A stretch of 64,000 nucleotides of DNA from Marasmius tenuissimus (Eukaryota > Basidiomycota > Agaricomycetes > Agaricales > Marasmiaceae), in the NCBI GenBank assembly GCA_029532415.1, contig JAQOTA010000050.1, positions 5,642,001-5,706,000 of the forward strand, in the 5' to 3' direction. The position numbers and the translations under genes are program-made. The notes beneath the pieces are model-generated. The model had not been told where the DNA came from. It did not search any database and saw only the letters and a program-made list of their open reading frames with translations. Positions 33,181 to 43,303 of the stretch are shown one piece after another (the stretch's first letter is position 1; every line of letters starts with the position of its first letter).

Positions 33181-36100
33181 AGTGGTACCGCGTGCAATGG
33201 TGCTCTGCACACTGTATCAGGAAATGAATGTTTTGCCGTCTTTGGAATATCGTCTTTTGGTTCTCCCCTCGATGTAAACCTTTCTATCGAAATCTTCTCT
33301 CTCCCAATTTTCCCTCCTTCATTATCACGATGGATTTTCCAAGATGGAGCTAAGGGTTTACGATTCACGTACACTTATTCACCTCCCCTTTCCATTTGAT
33401 GCTGTATGTTGTGACTATCTCAGTTGTTGTTGTAGTGTTCACGGTTCATAAATCCAAAATAAACCTGCGCTTGGTCCCGTTTTGGACCTACTCCATTAGA
33501 GCTCTCTCAATTGTCACCAGCTGGTGCCTACTAGTCCAGTCCAAGTTTGTTTTTTCTATATTACTCGCTCAATCGCCTTGCTCCTCGGTAACACCGACCG
33601 ATCATCAATCAGTGCTCACCGTTCAACGTACAATCTACCCTCCCTCCACACATGGCGTTACGGGCTCGAGCAATTCAGTCGTTGACGGCCTGTCCTCCTT
33701 TTACGCACGCTTGACGGTCGTCAGAAGTATGGCTCGAGGTACTGGGAATGAATGCCAATTTAGTGAAGCGGTCGGCTATTGGGTATGATCTCCTTCGAGC
33801 GGGCTAGAGCGCACAGAGTCGATGGTCCGTGCGGCTCAAACCGTGAGGAAGGAAAATCGTCGACATCGGAACCGAGTTAAGTGCTGTTGTGGGTGTATGT
33901 GTGTCTCAAATATTGGTGACGACATTAATATCACGCCTACTTATCTCGTTTCTATTCTATCAAATGCCAGGACAACTCGCCTCAATGACTCACCCATATA
34001 CGAAATTACTCGTTTCGTCAGTATCCCTAAGAGACATTGTGTCGTGCTCAGTCTATCTGGCGTTGATGGTACCTGCGAGACACAGGTTTTCTAAATTAAC
34101 TTGATATACCGCACCCAGCCATAGATAATATATGTAATTCACATTAAAACAGTCCACCACAAAACCCTAGATCGAGATTTAAATTCATCAACAGGCAAAA
34201 CTTCATATAAACCTGCCATACTCAGCCCCGCCACCGTGATACAACGAGCTAAACCCATATCGACGAGGTAACAGGAATGAAGGGCATTCTCAGCTTGAGT
34301 GACGGATGAAGCCATACACATCAAAACGGTCATCCTATCGATGAGGAAATCGGACCTATGACACACAGTCCTTCTTTTGTGTCCGCAAAGCCGCTTCCGA
34401 GGGCAGTGGACGGCAGGAACAAGTCCATAGACTGCACAGGGAACTGAGCGCCCGCCGTATAAAAAGGGCTTAGCCAGGTCAACATCACCTCGTTGCAAAG
34501 TAGGAGTCTCGACGTGTATACCATTTCATTTGTTCATTGATTTCCAAGAGAAGTGTTTAGTGCCCGTCGTTGAGAAGCGTGGAGTCTGGGCGGGCATTCG
34601 GTGGTTGAGTTGAGCGCGGTTGAAGGAGTAGCTGATTCCGGTCGGAGGAACGACCCGCTTGCCGGCAAGTGAGCTTGGCTGGTAGATGAAGGAGAACGGG
34701 ACATTGAGGACTTGTCTTTTGAATTCCGGTCTGGTCGATATTGGTAACCCGAAGAAACACGCGATTATGAGGGCCTTATGAACGTGTATAGGCAATCTGA
34801 GTTCGAAGAAGCTGGAATAACCTCTTCGCAGAGTCAACGTGTCATCCTGGAAGACTTATAAGCCGAAAGATACTCGAGGAAAGTTGGCACGCACTCGTTC
34901 TGTGTTACCGACGTATTCCTCCTTCAGGCCATCAAAAGCGGAGGATATGGGGACCAGAGATTGGTGCGCCATCGCATGCTACATGGCCAATGATTGATGA
35001 GACCTTGAAGACGATTCCACGAGGGTTAAGACGGTCGAATTTTTGGGGTAGACGGATATATGGTTTCAGGACATTTGTGCCAGTTTCCTGAGGTTCAGAT
35101 GTGCGACGTTAGGGTTCCTGACGGATCGGATTCGGATCGGATTGGGCTTGTGCGTTTCTATTTCGAATCAATGTCAATGAATAGTCAGGCATGAGGCATG
35201 TTTAAAGGACACACCTGAGAGCTTCCCATTGAACAGCTCCCTGAATACTCAGATTTCGCTAGATAACAGTCGCGGCCTTTGCAGGCGATTGAGGAGTACA
35301 GGGGCCCCCGCACGTCCAAGCGATAATCAACCAAATCTTCAGGGAGTTCTTGGCTGGCAGTTGAGTGGGGAAACGACGATGTTCGGAGGTGGGTTGAGAG
35401 ACTTCAACAGCTGCAGAGAGACTTGGTGAAAGTCGTTGTCAATGCCGCGGATGCTGACAAATCGAAATCTGCTCCCTGTCCATAACGTCCACCAGGCCCA
35501 CGTCCTCAAAGTTTAGATGGCTCCGCCACCGACACCCTCCTAAACGTCAAGCCCAACATTTAGGAGTCGACCATAACAACTGAAGACCGCTGTACAATAT
35601 GGGAGAAATGCTCGAGTAGGGACCTGCTGTTCCTTCGTTCATAGCAATCACATATTGCACGCATCATCGTCTGGCGTTGGGCGACCAACCCTAGAATTTG
35701 ATGCAACGGAAACCTTGAAGCATTATACATGCTGAGCTTAGAGGATTTCGGAATGGCTTCACGAGATGAAAGAGTTATTCTTGTTCAAAGCATAGTTAAA
35801 GAGTCTATCCCTACTACCCAGGCAGGCGGCTGCCGACAAAGCGGAGGAAGGGCTTGCAAGGTTGAAGTCCATAATTGCGAAAAATAATGCTGGGATTTGA
35901 AGGAGCTGTCGACGAGTCGGAGTCTAGCTATGACGATTTCGGTGACGACGACGATCCAGTCGAGTGTGAGAAGGGCTGGATGAATGGTATTTCGTGAAAA
36001 AAGATGGAGGAGTGGGTGTTTTGATATCTGTTTGATCTCTTGTCTTTCTTGGTACATTCTATTGTGCGTCAATCACTCGCCTATTGCTCTGTCCATGACG

Positions 36101-36432
36101 TTCTGACATTCAAACGAGTTGTATAAGGCATTCATTCGTTTTCAATCTGTGCCTCAGAAATCACTTCGACTATCCTGGCTTTCGGATGAGCGTCCCGAAA
36201 CTCGTATGTCCTGTATCGTGGGAAAGATACAGGAAGGACTTATTCTATACAGGGGACTGCGGATGGTCCATGCAAGGACCCACCAAACATGTGCCCCTTT
36301 CGGAGGACGTGGGTACGCTCTTCAGTCTCCACATGCTTCTATGCATTGACCCCGAATGGCATGCTTGACCGTCTATATGAACAGACGACTACAAAAGTGT
36401 CCGCCACCAGGATCTGGAGATTAGCACAAACC
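33181..36432. other. no gene recognised; duplicate 3' region and old repeats
   Basis: 33181-34100 is the 3' part of duplication unit 2 and is also homologous to 57416-58260 behind copy 3. 34900-35500 resembles 26700-27250. A TATA-like string TATAAAAAG at 34459 leads to no open frame worth calling. No other gene is supported. Confidence 0.45.
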
Positions 36433-37168
36433 ATGTACATCGACACTCAAATGTTATTCCTGCTCCTGTCAGCTACCCTGACGTGGTCCGGTAAGATCAT
36501 ACCTCGAACCTCAAACGCCACCACCAAGGCTGACACACCACAGCCCAAGCCGCCACAGTAACCTTCAAGGATGTCAGCCCAACCGAAGCCACGACGGTCG
36601 ACCGAGATCCACCCTTCTCCGACCTTGTCTCTTATCATGAGGCGGGCGTGAAGACTGGATCTGACGGCAGCGCTGAAACCACGTATGTCGAAGAGATTCA
36701 CAACAGCCAAGAGTTGCGGGTCAGTGGGACTACCGTACAGGTTGTCTCCCTTGATACTACTCGCGCACTCACAGGTGAGCACAAAAATCGTCCAACTACA
36801 GTGCCCAACGATGTTGACTCACTGGATCCACATCAGCCACCATCGTTCAATCATCGAATGGACATTGGTTCTCACAAGATGTTCCTCAGACAATCACGGA
36901 TGGTACAACGATAACTACGACACAGGTGAACTACCGAACTTGCTCTCTTGCAGAAGATGGGAAGTACGGTTGTGTATGGGAATTGCCGTTGGGACCATCG
37001 CAGGTGACAACGACCTACACCAACACCGCGTTCGACTTCGTAGTCACCGATGTAGTGGCCCCTGTACCGGATAATGGTGTCACTGTCGGATCTCCGGTCG
37101 CGACGGCATGGCAGATCGTCTTCGTATTGAGTACGATGCTTATTGGAGCATTGGGCGTTATCTATTGA
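36433..37168 (+). CDS. secreted, probably GPI-anchored protein, copy 1 (206 aa)
   Basis: Three exons are read: 36433-36490, 36544-36774 and 36837-37168, with introns of 53 and 62 nt. They give 207 codons. Residues 1-22 form a signal peptide (LFLLLSATLTWSAQA). The middle is rich in Thr, Val and Ser, with the segments SAETTYVEEIHNSQEL and C-S-L-x-E-D-G-K-Y-G-C-V-W, the only cysteine pair. The C-terminus, AWQIVFVLSTMLIGALGVIY, is hydrophobic and ends two residues later at most, as in GPI-anchor signals. The protein is therefore expected at the cell surface or wall. I do not recognise the family. The gene at 38414 is a tandem paralog with identical intron positions. Confidence 0.85.
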
Positions 37169-38413
37169 TGGGTACGGCGAGGGGTAGGAGTAGTGGTGAG
37201 GATTTCTTATGATTTGACGAGAGAATTGAGAAGTCGAAGGAGTGCACGGATGTGATGACGACTGACATAGTTGGTACCTTTACCGCGATCTAGGACCCAC
37301 ATGTATACACAATGACCCGAGAGATGTACTATGTGATGACGGATGTTGACCATATCTGACTTCTGGATGATTTCACCGATTCAGGAAGTCTGTGCGGCTG
37401 CCTCGTTCTCGGTCACTGATTAAGGTCGTTACGTTGAGCAGGGGTTACCGCCTGGCTATTCGTTCTCGAGGGCGAAAGTAAGTCTGAGATATTTAGAGGA
37501 GTAATACTCACCGGCACATTAAGGGACCCGTTTCGAGTCTCTTCGCGCTTCGAGTTGTCAGCGATCGGAATCATTGAGAATATATTCGCTAGCCGGATGA
37601 AAGCATGACGAGCTTTCAAGATAGTATAGTACACACGCAAGTGGGTCATACGCCGCCACGGACGCTGCCAAATCAATAATGTTCGTTGTCTGCAACGACC
37701 ACAACAGCTCTACGAGATTAACACTTGGACAACCTCATCGATCAACACTCTTGCCATTTTCGAGGCACCAAAAGTAGATAACTTGAAGAGAAAAGACCGA
37801 AGCTGAGCAAGACATGAGTCCGTCGTTCGTGGTATTCACTCACTCCGGAACCCCCCATGTACCTGCCAAAAACCTGATGTAACTCTTAGTACTACACCGT
37901 CCGTAGCACAATTTCTGCCGTTGGGAGGCCTTTCATCGCTGTAATGGACATGTTGGTGAGTTGTTCTCAATTGCTTCCTATATCCTTATTCCTCAAGAGC
38001 TCCGTTCAGGATAATATGGGACGGTGGTCGCCCTGGCATTTAACAGATTCGTGGATTCTCGCCGCGGGTCTCCTTCCGACAATCCCGACAAACGACAGCC
38101 ATCGTCGTCATTTGCGCAGGACGTGTCCAATAGTGCCTTATAATTCAGCTCAAAGCATCATCATTATGCTTGGCTTGCGAGGAGTGTTCCGAAAATTGTA
38201 TAACCTATACTGTGAAAGACCCATTATTTTATACAGTTCGGACTGTCCGTGACAGGTAAAGATCTGCCAAGAGATGTGTACAGCTCGCAGAGCGTGGAGC
38301 CGCATTCGAATATTTGCGTTGGCCCCGCATTGCGTGCTTGATCGTTTACTATATGGACAGAAAGACTCCATAAATGTCCACTACATATCAGGGCCCAGAA
38401 GATAACACGGACC
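37169..38413. other. intergenic between secreted paralogs
   Basis: The last 350 bp before 38414 show patchy similarity to the DNA before 36433, so the promoter region was part of the duplication. No further gene is recognised. Confidence 0.45.
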
Positions 38414-39191
38414 ATGTACGTTGGCACCCGAATGTTACTCCCGCTCTTGTCCGTTGTCTTGAAGTGGTCCGGTAAGATTATCTCTCGAACCTTGAATACA
38501 ACTTCCCGCTAGATCCAATATACTGTCACAGCTCAAGCCGCTACAGTAACCTTCAAAGATGTCAGTCCAACCGGAGTAAAGAGAATCGATGAATTTCCAG
38601 CCCACTCAGACCTTGTTTCTTACCGTGAAGTGGGCGTGAGGACTGAATCTGACGGTAGCGCCGAGACCACATACGTCGAAGAAATACACAACAGCCAGGA
38701 ATTGGATCAGGAACTTAGTGTTGTTCCCCTCGGTACTACTCGCACACTCACAGGTGATACAAAAATTGCCCAAACTATAACGCCCTGCCGGTGGCCACTA
38801 ACCAGATCAACCCTATGTAGCCACTATTGTTCAATCATCAGATGGATTCTGGTATTCAAGAGACTTTCCTGAGATAGTCTCGGGATTCGTGACATCTACG
38901 GGAACAGAAGGCACACCTGTTGTGACTACGACTGAAACAAGATCACAGGCGGTCTACCGGAGTTGCTCCCTTGTAGGGGACGGAAAGTACGGGTGTGTTT
39001 GGGAGCTTCCATTGGGACCAACACCGGTTGCAACGACCTACATCAATACAGCGCACGACTTTGTGGCCACTGATGTAATGACGCCTGTAGTGGACAATGG
39101 CGCCACTATCGGCTCTCCAGTCACCACAGCCTGGCACATCGCCTTCGTATTGAGTACGATGCTCTTCAGTGCATTGGGTGTTATTTATTGA
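38414..39191 (+). CDS. secreted, probably GPI-anchored protein, copy 2 (216 aa)
   Basis: The exons are 38414-38471, 38532-38753 and 38821-39191, with introns of 60 and 67 nt; they give 217 codons. The layout is the same as in the gene at 36433: signal peptide, Thr/Val-rich middle, one Cys pair (C-S-L-V-G-D-G-K-Y-G-C-V-W) and a C-terminal hydrophobic helix (AWHIAFVLSTMLFSALGVIY). This copy has an insert before the Cys pair (TSTGTEGTPVVTTTET) and shorter text in exon 2. Amino-acid change is concentrated in the Thr-rich middle, while the Cys motif and C-terminus are well kept. The function is unknown; a cell-wall location is inferred. Confidence 0.85.
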
Positions 39192-39701
39192 TTCGGTACG
39201 GGGAGGGGTAAGATCAGTAGTCACCGGGAAGTCGGAGGAGTGCACGAATACGCCCACGAACGGCGGTAACGTTACCGCGATGTGGGACCCACATGTATAC
39301 ACAATGATTCGAGAGATGTACCTGGTAACAAGATGACGATATATCATACCTAGGTGATGATTGTGAGTAATGATCAGTAGCTCACTGAGACAAACGGGCG
39401 ATAAGATCCGGAAGAAGGGAAGAAGTATTCGTTACAAAAACAAAAGTCTGCTCACCACATTTTAGCGAGCGAACCGGAGTCTGGCGTTTGGGCCATTCGG
39501 ATTGCCTTCATTGACTAAGATGGGCTTCTGAAAGCTGGCAGAAACAAGTCTTGTGGTAATCCATCGCTTTGCGGATTATCGATCAAGCTTCCAGCTAGAA
39601 TCAGCACACTACAGCCATGTATTCGCAGTGTGGCTAGTAAGAACCCCATAAATGCATATTGCTATCATACAGCAACATCGTCATTCCACAGAAGACCTTT
39701 C
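39192..39701. other. intergenic, no gene recognised
   Basis: This is the 3' region of the second secreted paralog, partly alike to 37169-37330 behind the first. Nothing else is seen. Confidence 0.45.
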
Positions 39702-40523
39702 TCACCAAGGGAATTCTCCACCCTTTGACCAGAACGCCCCGGTCTTCCCTTCCAACTCTCCTTCCAACAACGACCACTTTGCCAAAAACTCTGCAGAATC
39801 CTTCGTTGTACTACCGCCCTCTCCAAACCCGTTCAACTTCGTCGACGTGAACCCAGGCGTGACCACATTCACCAAAATCCCCTCCTTTCTCAGTTCATGC
39901 GACAAGGCGATCGTATACGAGTTCGCCGCAGCCTTCGACGTGTTGTACGCCGTACAATGGAGGAACGCATCTTGTCGAGCTTGAAACGCGTTCGATGCCA
40001 TATCGGTCGAGTTGAGCAAGACGACAGGCTTGGGTCTGCCTTCCTGCGAAGCGGCCTTGCGAAGTAGAGGAAGGAACGCCTGTGTGGTGTTGATAACACC
40101 GTACAGGTTAGTCTCCATCGTAGTGCGAATGGTGGATACATCGACGGTCGTGGCATTTTGGTTCTCGGTCATCGATGCAATTCCAGCGTTGTGAACGAGA
40201 ACGTCTAGGATTCCGTTTTCGTCGTTTTCGATTTGAGACTTGGCGTGTTGGATGGAGGCTGGGTCTGATACGTCGAGTTGGACGAATTTGATGTTGGTGA
40301 GGTTGTCTTCTGATTGGAGTTTGGCTCTGTGCGAGATAACGGCGAGGGTCAATCGATTTTCGAGATAACACGTGCGCGAGTCGACTCACAAGGCTTCTTT
40401 TCCAGCCTGTTCCTTACGAGCAGCGAGGTAAACAACGTGTTTTTCTGGCTTTGAGGCCAGGACTTTGACGAGGTCGTAGCCCATACCGGTGTTGGACCCA
40501 GTGACGAGGATGACGCGAGACAT
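39702..40523 (-). CDS. short-chain dehydrogenase/reductase (SDR), 252 aa
   Basis: Two exons are read on the minus strand, 40523-40390 and 40326-39702, with a 63-nt intron; they give 253 codons, the usual length of a classical SDR. The Rossmann start is VILVTGSNTGMG, giving T-G-x3-G-x-G for NAD(P) binding. QLDVSD follows beta strand three, and V-H-N-A-G is the structural motif. The catalytic set is Ser in LLNSTDMAS and the Y-x3-K pair in AYNTSK. After it comes the usual VNVVTPGFTST. The enzyme should oxidise or reduce a carbonyl or alcohol in the cytosol using NAD(P)H; the substrate cannot be told. A TATA-like box lies 65 nt upstream. Met at 40523 directly precedes the nucleotide fold, which fixes the start. 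Confidence 0.93.
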
Positions 40524-40587
40524 GATGGTGGTGGTGATGGTTTGAGATGCGAGGATGATATGAGCTTTTGGACCGTCTGAGACCGTC

Positions 40588-40595
40588 TTTATATA
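40588..40595 (-). promoter_or_regulatory. TATA-like box of the SDR gene
   Basis: TATATAAA on the minus strand lies 65 nt upstream of the ATG at 40523. Confidence 0.45.
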
Positions 40596-41332
40596 TGTTT
40601 CTCTACGTGCTGACAACACATGTTTGCTGTCTCGGAGACGACCCGATGTGGACAAGCCGGTTGGCGTACGTAGACTTCGTTCCCCCTCACGATCGGGCAG
40701 AGGTGGGTCGTATGATAACGACACAGTCCGGCTAGTGTGGAGTTTTTCGTCGCTGCCGTCTGTACGGCCTCAAGATAGCGAGCTAAGGCGGTGATGCATC
40801 ATGGTGTATGTGCGGGAACTGAAGTCTTGAACTATGGTCCGTGGAAGGGTGGATTGATTGTTTATTCTGGGCACAGTTGAGAGCGGCGATATCGGGTGTC
40901 GTCTATCTAGGCATTGCATTGTCAATGTGAAAGAATGACCTGCTTGAGCGACTGGACCGTGTTATGGACGAGGTATTAACGGCAGCTCAAAAAATATATA
41001 CAAAGTACGCACCAGGTGCCCTCGTGTGTAATCCTCCAATTTTGAAGAATCATCTATTTCCTTCCAATAACCCTATCCCAATGTTCCTATGGTATTATAT
41101 CAAAGGGATGAGAAGTTTGTCGGAAAGAATCGTCAGCGTGGTCGTCATGGCGGTAAGGATCAAAACAGGGATGACAAAGTGTCACAAAGCCTTGCTGTTC
41201 ATTGTCAGCAATTTTCACTGCACTATGATCATCGTCTAGCTGCTACCTCGGTCATCAACCATATAAACCTTCTGCTCTGCTTCAAGAGTTCACACTCAAG
41301 ACACCTTCGACCTGTCTACAAGTAACGACAGA
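40596..41332. other. intergenic, no gene recognised
   Basis: This stretch lies upstream of the SDR gene and contains a TATA-like ATATAAA at about 41260. It has no motif-bearing frame. Confidence 0.4.
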
Positions 41333-41530
41333 ATGCCCTCATCCAAGTTCCCATCCCCATCAACCAACCTTCTCACCGTTTCCAGCCAACCGCAGACAGG
41401 CGCAGACGAGAAATCCTTGTCGATACTCGTCAAGGTGCCTGGGCGTAGCTATTATTATCAGCTGGAATCTTCAACACCATACTTTACCGTCCGTGGATCT
41501 TCGAACGTTTGGGGCGAGACTATGGAGTAG
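41333..41530 (+). CDS. possible small protein, 65 aa
   Basis: A 65-codon frame starts MPSSKFPSPSTNLLTVSSQP and ends in WGETME. It follows a TATA-like element (CATATAAACC, near 41260) at a promoter-like distance of about 70 nt. The frame has no recognised domain, no signal peptide and no homologue in this window. It may be a genuine small gene, the first exon of a decayed one, or chance. Low confidence. Confidence 0.25.
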   Translation: MPSSKFPSPSTNLLTVSSQPQTGADEKSLSILVKVPGRSYYYQLESSTPYFTVRGSSNVWGETME

Positions 41531-41589
41531 AGAATGTCGAAGAAAATGCAAACTAAAATTTCGTCTGTGATAATGAGCTCGTGGCCGTG

Positions 41590-43303
41590 TCAGGCCTGGA
41601 CCTTGAACGCTATACCTCTCAAGGAGCAGTATCTAAGGACCTGTCTGTAACCCGCCGCCGGAACGCTGCAGATACCACCCTCCGCTTGCACAACCAAACT
41701 CTCGATACGCATGTCCCTCAGATCTCCTGAACTGATTTTTCTCGTCCTCCGGGCTGAAATGACCTTGTACGCCCACTCGATGTCCACCTCGCACAGCGTG
41801 AGACGGCGAAGTCCAGGCAGCAGCAAAGTCGTATCTGAGCCTGGCAAATCCCAAGGCGTACCCATCAGCCTACCATGGCTGTGCCCCTGCCTCCTTTTGA
41901 ATCCTAAGGACAACGTGTGAACGAGAGGGCCTGCAGCACGCAGGAGCCGAGTCATATGCTCTGCCGTCCATTTATTTGATAGCTCCAAGAGCCCAAACTT
42001 CTCGAGTTCACATCCCGAGCGCTCCAGAAAGCGAATGGCGCAGTCAACATACCGGTCGGAAACGCAACGCAAGTTTAATTGTTTGAGTGATGGGAAGGTA
42101 ACCTGGGCAAGAAGTGGGGGGGTATGGTGAACACCCGTCAAACGCAAGTCGAATGTATGAATGGAGGGGAGTAAAACGGGCTCATTGGGCCATTGACCAC
42201 CGAATGGCGTTGAGGTAGAACTACATGCCATTCGCACAACCTGTAGTTTGTCCGATCGGCGAAATTTCTCGAGAGTCCAGCGGTGTGAGAGGTCGTTGCA
42301 GCCCCCCTCCCATCTGGAGAGATTGTTGGCACTCGAAATGAATGAGATGGTCGCATGAGAAGTGTAGATGCTGGAGAGTGCTCGAACGTGAACATATTCT
42401 GCCGCTACCTCGGAAGAAGAGCTTGTTGAGGTTCAGCGCATCCTTGAAAAGCTTTGTGATGGACTCGTATTGATGAGGTGGGGCAAGCTTGTGAAAGTGG
42501 AACTGTAGCTCGGTGAGTTGCTGGAACATCCCTTCGTAACGCTCGAATTGATGGCTCCCCAGCTCGGGCGATGGGAGTATGTGTATTTGTGCTTTTGCCC
42601 ACTGGGCGGCCTTTGAGAGAAGTACCTCGACTACCTCCTCGCTACGACGATGGTGTTTGGTTCCGTGATTGAACGTGATCGAAAGCGATTGCGTCCCGCA
42701 GCGAGCCAGCTGAAGTTCGAGTGATTTGACTACTGCTGTCGCATTATCGTTCATAGAGTGGTAGGCCCCGTCCAAATCGACGACTATAGAGGTCCACAAT
42801 GACGGGAGTGACAGTGCCAGGTCCCTCCATCGACGACATACGAAGGAGAAAACCCAGGGGGCTCTCGTGGTGTCGAGGGTTCCAAGTTCCCTGTCACTGC
42901 ACAAGGAAAGACTGGTATCGTCTTTAAAGACGATTTCTTCGATATCGTCGTCCACACAAAGCCTGAATATGTGGAGCAGAATGTCGTTTGGGATGCGGCG
43001 AATGGGTTCTCGGATCGCGTTGCACTGATCCAGACGTCTCTTTGTAGCAGCATATCTCTCCCATAATACGTCCACTTTAGCGTGAAGATTCGCCACCTCA
43101 GATTTCAAAGAGGCCAAAGCACGTTTGCACTCGCGAGACTGATTTTCAATGAGGGTATGAATGTCGAAATCTGGTATGCCGGCTGAAGATGGCGGGTCGT
43201 TGGTGTTCAGAAGATTTTCAAGTGGTGGAGGGAGAGGGCTTGGTTCAATGTCTTCGATGATTCGCTGTCCACATTTTTGACACGAATTCAGGAGGGTAGA
43301 CAT
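41590..43303 (-). CDS. F-box protein with coiled coil, one-base frameshift
   Basis: The N-terminus has a C-x2-C pair (SCQKCGQ), then a coiled coil at about 55-95 (LASLKSEVANLHAKVDVLWERYAATKRRL) and an F-box at 103-170 (IRRIPNDILLHIF, then VFSFVCRRWRDLALSLPSLW). This is the most common F-box architecture of agarics. Leucine-rich segments follow, ending in KLQVVRMACSS and LPGLRRLTLCEVDI. The frame breaks at a run of six C at 42302-42307: with five, one continuous frame of 570 aa would result; with six, the protein stops at 42221 and the rest lies in another frame from about 42300. A sequencing or assembly error in the homopolymer is as likely as a real mutation. Met at 43303 is chosen over Met at 43330, whose upstream sequence reads like an intron acceptor. 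It is inferred to be an SCF adaptor. Confidence 0.78.

Larger units (their letters stand above)
27800..34100. repeat. old tandem duplication, units of about 3.1 kb
   Basis: Two units are seen: roughly 27800-30750 and 30900-34100. Matching landmarks include TGTCGTGCTC at the left of each unit (near 27890 and 31040), the TATA box, the whole 154-aa gene, and the 3' region (GTGGTACCGCGTGCAATGG). The flanks are clearly diverged, with many substitutions and indels, while the gene core is nearly identical. Unit limits are estimates by eye. Confidence 0.6.
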
